Source: Cunninghamia lanceolata (Eukaryota; Streptophyta; Pinopsida; Cupressales; Cupressaceae). From it: a DNA stretch of 64,000 nucleotides. Positions within the stretch are counted from its first letter, which is position 1. Each line of letters starts with the position of its first letter. Positions 1 through 13,506 of the stretch are shown here, piece by piece. The notes beneath the pieces were generated by a model that had not been told where the DNA came from, made no database searches, and saw only the letters and a list, made by a program, of their open reading frames with translations. Position numbers and translations under genes: made by a program. The stretch is taken from NCBI GenBank assembly GCA_027924645.1, contig BSBN01000334.1:7434501-7498500 (forward strand), read 5' to 3'.

Positions 1-566
1 TTTGAGAATGGTTATGGTATGTAGATATACAATTTGCATTAGCTATAATGTTTTCATTATTTTTTATCCATAGTATCTTGATATGCATGTTTATGCTTAG
101 TTTTATCTTCAGAGTTTATAATTTTATCCATCTTGATTACTAGTATATCTACTTGACTCCATTACCCAATAAATAAAGACAACAAATTCAAGATCTAGCC
201 CATGTAGTCATTCTTCCCCTATATGTCACTATAACTATAATGTATTTTCTATAATGAAATAACTTATGCAAAAGAAGAAAACTATAGGAAATATGATACA
301 GATACATGATAATACTTGAAAATAGTAAGCTACTTAAAGGGGGAAACCTTGAAAACTCTCCAATAAGAACACAATTCACAATGTCATGATAATGAATAAA
401 CCATTAGCTTTTATATATCCTACTTATATTCCTTCAATGCCATCGAGGATAACTTAACTACCTATATAAGGCTAAATAAATGATTATATAAATTTAATTA
501 AGGGTTATGATAGCCACAAATTAGCTATTATTATCCGAATAAATTAAATATATTAGAGGTGTATCA
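1..566 (-). mobile_element. Element A: 3' LTR (partial) of a Ty3/gypsy chromovirus-like element
   Basis: Read on the minus strand, an LTR begins with TGATACACCTC at 566, directly after a purine tract, and runs off the left window edge. It is AT-rich with no ORF of interest. The call rests on its position: chromodomain remnant, then polypurine tract, then this segment, which is the normal 3' order of a chromovirus. A matching 5' LTR should lie beyond the gag remnant near 23.3 kb, but I could not find one there, so the exact LTR length is unknown. Confidence 0.6.
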
Positions 567-583
567 TTCCCCCCCTTTTTAGA
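567..583 (-). other. Polypurine tract of element A
   Basis: The minus strand shows an A-rich then seven-G purine run immediately upstream of the LTR start TGATACACC. This is the expected primer site for plus-strand DNA synthesis of a minus-oriented LTR element. Confidence 0.6.
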
Positions 584-594
584 AAAGTGGTGTC

Positions 595-785
595 CTTAAT
601 TATTAGTAACTATGGATGCTTTTGTACAAAATTCTCATTTTCCCATGTAGCATCTTCGACTAGAGAATTTTTCCATTTGATCAAATACTCTATTATTTCC
701 CTCATCCACAACCTCTTAGCATGTTTTTCGAGGACTCCCTTAGGTTCTAAAATATTGTTGCCCTCCTCATCAAGCTTTGGTAACT
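595..785 (-). pseudogene. Chromodomain remnant at the end of element A pol
   Basis: A minus-strand frame reads PKGVLEKHAKRLWMREII followed by EYLIKWKNSLVEDATWE and ends with a stop just before the polypurine tract. The pattern of leucine/valine, then YL.KWK, then ED.TWE matches the C-terminal chromodomain that chromoviral integrases use to bind chromatin marks. Upstream on the same strand (about 786-949) the reading is frame-shifted and short, and RNase H and most of integrase are missing. An internal deletion of about 2 kb must therefore have joined the end of RT to the end of integrase. A, the parent element, is decayed and cannot encode a working protein. Confidence 0.65.
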
Positions 786-949
786 TACTATTTCTGACAA
801 TTCCTTCTCATAAATTATCTTCAACACATTCTTACTTTGGACTTGGTGACTCTCAAATTATATGGTTCTTCCTTATGACATAAGTACTACTCAAAAAGGA
901 TATGAGAAGTGATGGTATGCTACCATAATTATTTTAAAATAGGAATAGT

Positions 950-1674
950 AATCTATAAGCCCTAATAGACCTCATAGGTTCTTGAGGGTTGTAAGTATTT
1001 TGCATTCTATAATAGCTTTGATCTTGTGAAGCTCCACCATGAATCCCTCATGTGAAATAATATGATCTAGGTAATCCACTTCCTTGACTCTACACACACA
1101 CTTGGGTGGCTTAGCATAAATATGATGCTATTCAAGAAGGTCCAAAACCTAGCTTACATGTTGAAAGTGTCTCTCTCAAGTTTTACTATATATTTACGTA
1201 GCATTAAAAATACCAAAACATTTTTTTTAGAAATAGCCTAAAAGATAGAGTTCATCAAACTTTTAAATGTCTATGGTTCATTTGTGAGACCAAAAAGAAT
1301 TACCAAAAATTCATAGTGACACTCATAATTTAGAAAAGTTGTCTTATGTACATCCTCTTCTCTAGTTCTACCTTAATGATAACTACACCAAAGATCAAGT
1401 TTAGAGAAATAGATAACACCATTGTACTTATCTATCAAATTATCAATTATTGGAATGGGAAACTTATCTTTTATGATGTACTTGTTGAGCTCTCTATAAT
1501 TAGGAAACATCCTCTGAGTTTCATCTTTCTTGTGCACCATTACAACTTGATAGGAGTAAGCCCTTTTATTGTACCTAATAGAAAATACCTATAGCATCTC
1601 TTGAACCATATTGTAGGGCCTGATGTTTGGTGGTTGGATCCCTAATACTAGCTTAATGGCATGAACATGATCTT
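950..1674 (-). pseudogene. Ty3/gypsy reverse transcriptase remnant (element A)
   Basis: The minus strand reads VVMVHKKDETQRMF, then YRELNKYIIKDKFPIPIID, then [20 protein letters not shown] and VDYLDHIISHEGF. These are successive conserved blocks of plant gypsy reverse transcriptase, with the fingers/palm start, the palm core and the block after the catalytic motif all in order. The YxDD catalytic box falls in a frame-shifted stretch and is not readable, and several in-frame stops are present. The fragment starts abruptly at 1674 because element B inserted there. The reading frame resumes on the far side at 21666, where E-R-D joins H-V-H-A-I across the break. It is a dead copy. Confidence 0.8.
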
Positions 1675-2602
1675 TGTAATATCAAAAATAATTCCAACTC
1701 TATAAAACAGTTTTACCATGAAGTAAAATTTGAAGAGGTAAAAGGGTGATAAAACTTCTTTCACTTTTTCAAACATTGAAGTTTAATCAACAACTTATTT
1801 AATCACAAAAGGGTCCATTTATTTTCAATGAATCAACAATATGATATTTATATATATGATTCATAAGGAAAAATTTACAAAATAAAACTCACCAAGAGAT
1901 CACTGCAACTCGATGGTTGTCCTCCATGTCACAAGCCTCGACAACCCTCCAGTTTAAGAGACAGAAAGCATCTTCAAGAGATTTACCTCCATGTATAGAC
2001 CAATGGTCTCTCGCACACCTTCCTAACCAGAAGTGGCCCTACCCTTCACAAAGAGTATAGACCTAGGATGACCCATGGTATTTTCCATTAAAGTACTGGT
2101 GATGTATCCTACATAACACTATTGATCATACAACCCTAGATACCATCTAGCTAGGTATGATCATCCCAATAGGTTACGTCACCTCAGTGAACTATGTTTA
2201 TATCTATAGTTTATCAATTCTAAATCAGTATTTCTGTATTCAACATATTTCTAAATATTGTCTACATTCTATAATCCTTACATATTAACTTTCCATACAA
2301 GGATTCTCATTGCATCTTTGCAACACCCGAGATCCAAGACTTATCGACACTTAATGGGGTTTAAGTCGATTCATTACAGCTAAAATGGTTACCTTACCCA
2401 GGTTAAGCATAATAGTCAAGGCAATTATTTCCTCTCTTACAAGAAATAATAAATAACATAGTTAGGGTACTTACCCCCCCTCATTTAGCATCTCTAAACA
2501 TAAACTTGTTTGTTCTATAATCCATGGTAGTCAAACTGACATAGTACAGAACCTTAATCTAGGTTGTACACATAATATACATACATACATACATACATAA
2601 AA

Positions 2603-2695
<93 letters not shown>

Positions 2696-5600
2696 CATAA
2701 AAGTTATAGGATTTCCAAATCATCCTTGTTTTAATACAAGACTTTAGCTTTTCTAACCTATACATGGAAATATCAAACATCCTTGTTTTCCAAAGGTAAT
2801 AGCATAAGTATAACAAAACATTAGAGTAAATGCCTCTAGTCTCTCCTAGACCACTTGGCAGTGCTTGAATTTGCATTTCATGTAACAAGAATAAGCATTT
2901 CCTCACCCATATAATATCTAAATCAATATTAACATTTCATATCAAATGTCCTGATCTGTGTCAATCTTTCAACCTTAAAAGGTTTGATTTATAAAAGATA
3001 ATAATCTACTTGAAAACCCCTTGGTCTACTTGAGTCTATTGACTTTCAGCTTAAGCTAGGTTATGAACCCATATATAACATCCTTATATATATATACATA
3101 TATATCACATAAACTTTTATCAAATATAATAGTTTAATGTAATCGTGTGGGCATGAGTTACGAACTTCTCAACATGCACAACCTTCGAATAAATCACTCC
3201 ACTGATGCCCAACCTAGGGTTAACTTTGTCTTTGTGCACTTAGCACTAGAATAAGTTCTATTGAATAACAACTATGAGATCTATATTTTTGCATTACCCA
3301 ATTTACTTTCTCTCCCGAGAAAACATAATATAAGTAATAGATGCTATTAAGGCTATCTAGGTTTCCACATTCTTGGATCACCTATTTCCTAGATTTGTCT
3401 TATAAAAATTGACAAGAAGAATTCTATTTTCTACAAAGAAATCTTTATTTATGTTGCATCCTCCTTACTTCCATGTCACTATGATATTATCTCTCCCAAT
3501 CTTTGATATGAAAGATAATAATTATATGCTCCAAGGGTAATAATATGTCTATAGATTTATCTTGGATATTCACTTTGGACTTAATCAATCCTAGATAAGT
3601 TGAGTCTATAAAATAATTATCGACTTTATTGATCTTCTTGAGTTTTAATAAAATTTCGCAAAAGAAGAATAAGAAATAATAGTTAACATCCTAATGTTAA
3701 CATGATAACACTTATCATTGTGGTTGAATACGCAAGTGATACTATATCACTATTCAAGTTGTTCACAATGATAACAATATCATTCTATCATAAGTGAGTG
3801 TATCAATTCCAAAATCTTGATCTCATGGCATAAATCCTCTATCATTATTTGAATGTTAGATATATACCATACCATGCTTTGTCCTCTTCAGGTTTAATGT
3901 TTAGTATCATCATCACCATGTCTAAAAAAAATTATACTCTTTCAATCCTAAGTAGATTGAGTTTATAATAATAGTAATATAATCATAATTTTGACCACTT
4001 GGTCTGCTTGAGTCTTCAACTATTAATTATACAAAAACAGGGGTATGAGTTCACGCTCATTAACAATATACAATTCAAAATTGATGGTAGCATATATCTC
4101 AGTATATGTATGTTAATATATCATTTCTAGGTCAAATCTAAGGCCTTCAACTGGTTAAAACCCAATGCTTACATGAATTTATTGTTTTTATATACCACTA
4201 AGATCATAGAACTCAAAATCTCATTAATAATTTCTATCTCATGCAACTAAAGAGTTATTGAGTCATAAAGAATGATTTATGTGCTGGAGTATAATGTCCT
4301 AACCATAACATCTGTGCGAGCTGCCTTTCGGTCTACTCGTAGGGATGCCATAAATCTGGTTGAAATAACAAACTACATTAGAGCCATAGGGTATCATTCT
4401 TTAGTAAAGATCGTTGGAGACTAAAGACTCATTTCTCAAGAACGAGGCTCTCATATTTTCAATATTATCAACCTTCTAATGGCCTAAATGCATAATGAAA
4501 CAAGTTTATAAAACTTCATCATCATTCTGAGATACAAAATAATTAAAAACCATTTTAAGCGAATGATAATATGAAAGATTATAAAGCCGGGTATATGATT
4601 TCCTCATATAAATGATCAATAGTCAAATAACAGTGTAACAAAAGGATTATACATTGTATTGATACTATACTATGACTAATTATAGTCTTAAAGAAGAAGT
4701 AGAACCTGTTTGAGGACTATACGTTGTACCTCCTATCAAATCCTTTTGCAATCTCCCGATTCTCTTTTTCATTCTTTTCTTTGTCTTGCCGTATTTTCCT
4801 GATCACTGATTCTATTCCTCCATTCAAGACTCTCAAATCCTTAATATAAGGTGGCGAAAAAGAATGATAGCCACTTTTAACACCCCAACTACCTCAGTTG
4901 CAAAGAGATGAGTTTTAAAACATCGTCAATTTCGTTATCTACCACAGTGATCATCAATGATGACATCGGTTGTACTATCGTGGCAAAATTAGAATAATGG
5001 GTTTAAGAATGGGGTGGTAGGATGGTTAATTGCTTTATGCCATCCATTAATGGCTGAGGTAAGTATGATTACATATAATAACTTATTTTCAAATTTTCTT
5101 TTTTGACCTTATTCAAATATTGGAAGGATTAAGGACAACAATTAATATTATGGTCCAATAAACTAGTACTCAAACAAAGACAATACCTTAATTATCAAAA
5201 TGGAGCTATTGCTCACGGTGACATTTAAAACATAAACACGTATATTATTTATACCATTTCTTTACAATTAAAACAATGGTGAGACATTCGATGCTCTTAT
5301 AAACTTAAAATGTTATTTAAACCTATTTCACAACATTATCCTCATTGGATTTATTATGTTTAGGTCGCACACATGTTGGATGTTATGAGAATGGCAATTT
5401 GGAACAAATACATGATTACAACAACAAAGCATATGATCACCAAACCAATGTCAACATTTTACGTCAAGGAATCTTAACAAGACATAACATACGACACATT
5501 TCCAACATTTATACCTATCATCCATGATTGTCGACATGAACTCATGATATTACAATACAATTGTCGATCAATCTTACTCGTCTTGACAACAACATTTGGA

Positions 5601-6118
5601 TAGACAACATTGTTCTTCCACAATGATATAACAAAGAATGACTTACCCTTACAACTCATAACGACTTCATCGATAACTTGACTTAACCAAAATCAAAGCT
5701 TACCTCAAGATGCTAGGTTTCAGTGTCTAATATCCATTCTCAGTGGAAAATACCCTTTGGTGATCCAGAGTCTATACTCTCATTCCCTGAAGATACTTTC
5801 ACTCCCCTTGCTTCTTGAGAGTCTGATCCACCTGTTCCTGTCAAAACATTCTCACATACAAATTGTGGTCAACGTACCAATATCCCAGTCAAAGGATAAT
5901 ATAATCATAATATTTCTCTTTTCCACATTAGAAAAGGCATTTTAATTCATATCATCAAATTGATAATATTCAGGAGATAAAAACATGATTCCATAAAATT
6001 AATACTTATAATCATAACATTGTTTCTCATGATCATAAATGTATTCACATGTCTATTTCTATCCTTGAAATAGGTAAAAGCAAATAGTAAAAATTAGTCC
6101 AAAAAGAGGGATGTAACA
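1675..6118 (-). mobile_element. Element B: 3' LTR, 4444 bp, LARD-like retrotransposon
   Basis: This block is repeated from 8738 onward with about 5% divergence in the first 270 bp. It starts TGTAATATC and ends GGATGTAACA, so on the minus strand it runs TGTTACATCC to ATATTACA with TG...CA termini. It is flanked by ATCTT on the left, matching ATCTC after the other LTR at 21666-21670: a 5-bp target duplication with one transition. The LTR contains no credible coding sequence. Only short spurious ORFs occur, one of them crossing a TA microsatellite. The length is close to the 4.5-kb LTRs described for LARDs (large retrotransposon derivatives). Confidence 0.85.
2607..2691. repeat. (TA)n microsatellite in the 3' LTR of element B
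   Basis: About 84 bp of uninterrupted TA dinucleotides, preceded by a short ACAT run. The other LTR of the same element has its own TA tract at the homologous place (9642-9750), so the tract predates or tracks the element and has changed length since insertion. Confidence 0.95.
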
Positions 6119-7417
6119 TATGTTTCCCCTAAAGAATCATTGTCCTAGATGATTTAGTGTATCTAAAATGTGATAAGATAGAATTTTGTTTAACCTACAA
6201 AAGTGCAAACAATGGATAAAATCTTTGCTGTTAAATCATGGTAAATTTCTCTAGATCATATTACCCTCTGCACGTTGTCCCACTAGACCTTGCCATGAGT
6301 AATCTTTCTTTTGTTTCACAAGCAGAGCTTGTGATCCTCGAACATTTATAAACTTGATCATGACCTCTCTTGGGTCTTGCTCCTATATGACATTCTAGGA
6401 ATATAATGGTCATTTGTTATATACCTTTCAAATAGAATCATAAGAGCATGTGCCTCCTAGAAATATAAAATGATTTTGTAATCAACTGAATGAATAACTT
6501 TGAGGGCATTGAAGAGTTTCTCATAAATAGGGACTTATTTAGAATACATTCCATACATAAGAAACTCTTCTTCCCTATCTAATAATTGTATTAGTGTATG
6601 GTTGGTATTTACTTAAGGTTTCTATCTATTATTAGCTTCCACCAATCTTTCTTGATTGGTTTTCTTTGATTAACCATTTCTAACACATTTTTGGACTAAT
6701 GTTAATCCTATCTTTTATCTTACCTAGCTTATAGGAGTTCAGCATCTTCTTTTGTCCAATGTTTCAAATGGAGTAATCATGATAACAAAATTATAGGAGT
6801 TGTTGAAATAAACTCTATAGAAACTGTCCACTTCAAACATAGGTTTATCAAGAAATTTTTACCAAAGTTTATTAACATTATGTAAGTATGATATTGTCAT
6901 AAGATACAAAGAGAAAGGATCAAAACTCTTTATCTAGTTCAACTATTCTCCAAGACTCGGCATGCCACTAATGAGAGGGAAAAGTATCACTCGACTGTTT
7001 TTACCTCAACCACGAACTTAAGCGGTTTCCCCACATCTTTCTACCCGGAAGCAGTCCTACCCTTCAACAAAAGCTTGTGTTGGAAACCCTCTTAGTTGCC
7101 ATCTGATCTCTAGTGTGTACTCCCTCTTAACTAACTCTGTTGTACTTCCATGGATACCCTCCAACCAAGCATGACAACTCTAGTTAGCTAAATGTCTGGA
7201 GTACTATGAACTGACGAGTGCATGTGGTGGCAACATCACTCACTATGGCCATAGTTTTTATATACATTTCACAATGAACATTGTCATGGTTCATCACCCT
7301 ACTCGACTTGGAGAGACTATTAATCTAGGCTTAGTGGACTACCCATCCACCCACATACAATAACACAAAATTCAAAAGATGATATCAATGTAAGACCTTC
7401 CTCCAATAGCTTACATA

Positions 7418-7526
<109 letters not shown>

Positions 7527-8723
7527 CCAAAATGGGTTTGAAACATGTTTCTTTCCACACAAAGTGTCTTTCTTCTGTAATGTTAAGGACATATTAGGTG
7601 CATTTTCTACAATTTAGTCCCTTACACAAACCATCAAAGGCCCATCCAGGACATGATAGTGTTGAACATTACATAAAAGATAGTGAACAACCAAAATGTT
7701 ATTGTATAACCACCACAATAACATGAATCGATCTCAAATTATTAACAATTTCAATTTCAATAATTAGTCAAAAGAACAAACTCATTCTGACAATAAATCA
7801 AATTTTGACCAATTGGTCACAAAATAAGTAATTCTTCAAAATTAGGTGGATAGACCATTTCATAATAAAGAAAATTATAAAATATGTAAATCTTTGTAGA
7901 TATTAAAAGGAATTTTACGAAAAATCCAAAGGAGTGTCAAAATCCATAGACTCAATTATTATGCTCTATGTGATTGACTAAGTCATTAACAAGGGAGTAG
8001 ACTACTACGCTGCACTTGATTTTCCAAAAAACTTATAGTGAATTAGAGTTTGAAAAATAAGTAAACCTCTTAAGACTTTCATCATGCTCACAAATTTGTA
8101 AATAAAAATAGTTATATCATATTCACTCCTTTTTCCTGGAGTATCTATCATTCATCACTCAGATTATAAGATTGTATTATAGCAATACACAGAGATTTTA
8201 GTTGAAACACAAGCTTCTCTTATTATGAATTATTTTTCAAAATAGATACATTTCCAAATCTTATACTATTTTTCTCAACATTTTATGCCAATATATCACT
8301 ACTTGTCCTTTAATGACTCTTTTATTCCACTTGGCTCATTCCAAGCCATCTAATCTTGTATCTATGATATAATTCTAGGATCTTCCCATCCTTAAGTTCT
8401 TGATTTCATATAGACACCGCTTGATCTGAGCTCTTAGTCTGATCAACAACTGACCAATGTTTTACCTTTCTAGTCAAAGTCTCCAAAATCTTTCCACTAT
8501 ACAACCTTAGCAGAATTATTTTTCTCTTGGAGTTTTTAATTCCTGAATAGGTTCTTTCTTAAACACTAACTTGGTTAAGTGTTGGGAAAATAGTCTTCCT
8601 GATAGTTTCTTTGGTTTTTCCCTATTCCATTCTGGCATTAAACCAATTTTCAAACATTGGCAATTCTACTAGATGTTAATGAGTTTTCATGTAATGAGCT
8701 CATAGGTCAGTGTGTTGAACCTA

Positions 8724-8735
8724 GCTCTGATACCA
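8724..8735 (-). promoter_or_regulatory. Primer binding site of element B (tRNA-iMet type)
   Basis: GCTCTGATACCA on the plus strand reads TGGTATCAGAGC on the minus strand. This is the common plant retrotransposon primer site complementary to the 3' end of initiator methionine tRNA. It lies two bases inside the 5' LTR of B (LTR edge at 8738), which fixes the minus orientation of the element. Confidence 0.85.
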
Positions 8736-9639
8736 TATGTAATATCCAAAATAATTCCAACTCTATAATCCAGTTTTACCATGAAGTAAAATTTGAAGAG
8801 GTAAAAGGGTGATAAAATTTCTTTTACTTTTTCAAACATTGAAGTTTAATCAACAACTTATTTAATCACAAAAGGGTCCATTCATTTTAAATGAATCAAA
8901 AATATGATATTTATATATATATTATTCATAAGGAAAAATTTACAAAATAAAACTTACCAAGAGATCACTACAACTCGATGGTCGTCCTCCATGTCACAAG
9001 CCTTGGCTACCCTTCGATTGAAGAGAGAGAAAGCATCTTCAGAGAGCTTTACCTCCATCCATAGACCAACAGTCTCCCACACACCTTCCTAACCAGAAGT
9101 GGCCCTACCCTGCACAAAGAGTATAGACCTAGGATGAACCATGGTATTTTCCATCAAAGTACTAGTGATGTATCCTACATAACACTATTGATCATACAAC
9201 CCTAGATACCCTCTATCTAGGTATGATCATCCCAATAGGTTACATCACCTTGGTGAACTATGTTTATATCTATAGTTTATCAATTCTAAGTAAGTTTTTT
9301 CATCTTCAACAGGTTTCCAAATATTGTCTAGGTTCTATAATCCTTACAGATTAACTTTCCATTCAAGGATTCTCATTGCATCTTTGCAATATCCAAGATC
9401 CAAGACTTATTGACACTTAATGGGGTTTAAGTCGATTCATTATAGCTAAAATGGTTACCTTACCCATGTTAAGTATCATAGTCAAGGAAATTATTTCCTA
9501 TCTTACAAGTAAGAATAAATAACATAGTTAGGGTACTTACGCCCCCCTCATTTAGCAACTCTAAACATAAACTTGTTTGTTATATAATCCATGGTAGTCA
9601 AACTGACATAGTACAAAACCTTAATCTAGGTTTTACATG

Positions 9640-9752
<113 letters not shown>

Positions 9753-10411
9753 ACATAAAAGTTATAGGATTTCCAAATCATCCTCGTTTTAATACAAGAG
9801 TTTAGCTTTTCTAACCTATACATGGAAATTTCAAACATCCTTGTTTTCTAAAGGTAATAGCATAAGCATAACAAAACATTAGAGTAAATGCCTCTAGTCT
9901 CTCCTAGACCACTTGGTAGTGCTCGAATTTACATTTCATGTAACAAGAATAAGCATTTCCTCACCCATATAATCTAAATCAATATTAACATTTCATATCA
10001 ATTGTCTTGATCTATGTCAATCTTTCAACCATAAAAGGTTTTATTTATAAAAGATAATAATCTACTTAAAAACCCCTTGGTCAACTTAAGTCTTTTGACT
10101 TTCATCTTAAGCTAGGTTATGAACTCATATATAACATCCTTGTATATATATATCACATAAACTTTTATCAAATATAATAGTTTAATGTAATCATGTGGGC
10201 ATGAGTTATGAATTTATCAACATGCACAACCCTGGAATAAATCACTCTAGTGATGCCCAACCTGTTGGGAATTAAGGTGTCTCAACCTTTGCAAATTCCT
10301 AATGTTGTATTTATTTATCCCATGTTGAGTTGGCATAGTCGGCATCTTGTGTACATGCAATAGGATAATTTTTGGTGACTTTGGCAGCCACAGTCTCCCC
10401 CTTGAACAATT

Positions 10412-10515
10412 AACGGGGGTTTGGGGGCAGCACCCCCAAGATGGGGTCAAGGGGCGGAGCCCCTTGCGGGGTCCTAGGGGCAGCGCCCCCATGGGGGCTC
10501 AGGGACAATGCCCCC
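10412..10515. repeat. Cluster of GC-rich short palindromes in LTR C
   Basis: Four or five small hairpins lie within 100 bp in otherwise AT-rich DNA. They include CAAGGGGC-gga-GCCCCTTG (10448-10466), GGGGC-agc-GCCCC (10477-10489), GCCCCC-at-GGGGGC (10485-10498, overlapping the previous one) and GGGGG-cagca-CCCCC (10423-10437). Each has the form GGGGC / GCCCC. They sit in U3 about 350 bp upstream of the TATA box. Similar strings occur in some plant LTRs; their role is not known to me. Confidence 0.85.
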
Positions 10516-10855
10516 AAAACCTCAAACGACTTTTATTTAATGACAAGTGTCGATGAGTATCTTTGCATGAGAGAAAGACATCTTTGGGAGGTCAAGGGAG
10601 GTTATGACATGTTGTAAGAAGAATATGATATTTTTAGTTAGTGTATGACAGATTCTCTTAGAACTGTAAGTGCTGTTAGTTATGACGGATTCTACGACAA
10701 CTGTAAGGTGCGTAAGAGCATTTGTCATAACCTATCTTGGGACTAGGCACCCACATTGGGATGGGATGTTGGACAAGTGTCCTTAGGCATGGGTTTTGAG
10801 GCTTGAGTCCAAGATGGATGCCCATCTCTAGAAGGTTCCATATTTTCGTTGTAAA

Positions 10856-10869
10856 CTCTATAAAATAGG
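10856..10869 (+). promoter_or_regulatory. Predicted TATA box of LTR C
   Basis: CTCTATAAAATAGG matches the plant TATA consensus and lies about 590 bp into the LTR, consistent with the U3/R promoter of a copia LTR. Confidence 0.6.
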
Positions 10870-13506
10870 TGCTTGGATGGGAGATAGATAGTTTTTGTAC
10901 AAGTACTGTTATGCTACCGGAATATTTCCAGATTTGACATTCAAAGACTCCTAAAAGGGCATTGGCTCTGAAACTATATTGTAATCTATTATTGTTTATT
11001 GTAATACATTTGAGCAGTGTTTTGGAGTGTGAGGTTTTTCACCTGTAAGGGTTTTCCCCACGTATATCTTGTCTCTCTCTCTTCTATCTACTTTCTATGT
11101 GTATGTGTATTACTGCAATATCTCTATTATTGTGTTAATAATGCTATAACTGGAAAGGTTAATTTGAATTTGCACTCTACTTCCCTCATTAGATTAGCAT
11201 AGGAAGTGTGTTCCACGTACCTTGCTTCCTTTCACAACCTAGGGTTAACTTTGTCTTTGTGCAATTAGCACTAGAATAAGTTGTATTGAATAACAACAAT
11301 GAGATCTATATTTTTGCATTACCCAGTTTACTCTCTCTCCCAAGATAACATAATATAAGTAATAGATGCTATTAAGGATATCTAAGTTTCCACATTCTTT
11401 GATCACCTATTTCCTAGATTTGTCTTACAAAAATTGACAAGAGGAATTCTATTTTCTACAAAGAAATATTTATTCATATTTCATCCTCCTTACTTCCATG
11501 TCATTATGATATTATCTCTCCCAATCTTTGATACAAAAGATAATAATTATATGCTCCAAGGGTAATAATATGTCTATAGATTTATCTTGGATATTCACTT
11601 TGGACTTAATCAATCCTAGATAAGTTAAGTCTATAAAATAATTATTGACTTTATTGGTCTTCTTGAGTTAATGAACTTTTGCAAAAGAAGAATAAGAACT
11701 AATAGTTAACATCCTAGGGTTAACATGATAACACTTATCATTGTGGTTGAATACGCAAGTGATACTATATCACTATTCAAGTTGTTCGCAATGATAACAA
11801 TATCATTCTATCATAAGTGAGTGTATCAATTCCAAAATCTTGATCTCATGGCATAAGTCTTATATCATTATCTGAATGTTAGATATATACCACACCATGC
11901 TTTGTCCTCTTCAAGTTTAATGTTTGATATCATCATCATCATGTCTAAAAAAAATTACAATCTTTCAATCCTAAGTAGATTGTGTTTATAATAATAGTAA
12001 TATATTCAGAATTTTGACCACCTGGTCTACTTGAGTCTTTGACTCTTAATTATACAAAAAGAGGGGTATGAGTTCACGCTCATTAACAATATACAAGTCA
12101 AAATTGATGGAAACATATATCTTAGTATATATATATATTACTATATCATTTCTACGTTAAATCTAAGGCCTTCAACTAGTTAAAACCCAATGCTTACATA
12201 AATTTATTATTTTTTATATACCACTAAGATCATAGAACTCCAAATCTCATTAATAATTTTTGTCTCATGCAACTTAAGAGTTACTAAGTCGTAAGGAATG
12301 ATTTCTATGCTGGAGTACAAAGTCTTAACCATTACATTTTTGTGAGCTGCCTTTCGGCCTACTTGTGGGGATGCCATACATTTGGTTGAAATAACAAACC
12401 ACATTAGAGCCACAGGGTATCAATCTTCAGTAAAGATCATTGGAGACTAAAGACTCATTTCTCAAGAATGAGGCTCTCAACTTTTCAAGATTATCAGCCT
12501 TCTAATGGGCTAAACACATAATGAAACAAGTTTATAAAACATCATCATCATTCCGAGATACAAAATAATCAAAAACTATTTTAAGCGATTGATAATATGA
12601 AAGAGTAGAAAGCCGGGTATATGATTTCCTCATATAAATGATCAATAGTCAAATAAAAATACTAAAAAAGGATTAGACAGTGTAATGATACTATACTATG
12701 ACTAATTAAAGTCTTCAAGAGGAAGTAGAACCTGTTTGAGGACTATACGTTGTAGCTCCTATCAAATCCTTTGGCAATCTCCTGATTCTCTTTTTCATTC
12801 TTTTCTTTGTCTTGCTCAATTTTCTTGATAACTAATTCCATTCCCCCATTCAAGACTCTCGAATCTTTAATATAAGGTGGTGAAAAAGAATGATAACCAC
12901 TTTTGACACCCTAACTACCTCAGTTGCAAAGAGATGAGTTTTAAAACATCTTCCATTTCGTTAGCTACCACATTGATCATCAATGATGGTTTCAGTTCTA
13001 CTATCGTGCTATCATGGCAAAATTAGAATGATGGGTTTAAGAGTGGGGTGGTAGGATGGTTAATGGCTTTATGCCATCCATTAATGGCTGAGGTAAGTAT
13101 GATTACATACAATAACTTATTTTTTATATTGCTTTATTGATTTTCTTCAAATATTGGAAGGATTAAGGACAACAATTAATATTATGGTCCAATAAACTAG
13201 TGCTCAAACAAAGAAAATACCTTAATTATCAAAATGGAGCTATTGCTCATGGTGACATTTAAAACATAAACACATATATATTATTTATACCATTTCTTTA
13301 TGATTAAAACAATCATGAGACATTTGATGCTCTTATAAACTTAAAATGTTATTGAAACCTATTTCATGATGTTATCCATGTTGGATTTATTGCGTTTATG
13401 TTGCATGCATGTTGGATGTTACGACGATGGTGATTTGGAACAAATAGGCGATCGCAACGACAAAACGTATGATGGACAAACCAATGTTGACGTTTTATGT
13501 CGAGTA

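Larger units (their letters stand above)
10263..11234 (+). mobile_element. Element C: solo copia-type LTR (972 bp)
   Basis: The segment starts TGTTGGGAATTAAGG and ends CTTCCTTTCA, is flanked on both sides by CAACC (10258-10262 and 11235-11239), and interrupts the B LTR relative to its intact twin near 3223. Only one LTR is present with a perfect target duplication, so the copy is a solo LTR left by recombination between two LTRs. It contains a TATA box and a GC-rich palindrome cluster. The short ORFs on both strands here are not credible genes. Confidence 0.88.

Noticed and set aside
10247..10556. Overlapping ORFs on both strands over the GC-rich palindromes
   Set aside because: They come from stop-poor GC-rich palindromic DNA inside a solo LTR; the minus ORF even crosses the LTR boundary.
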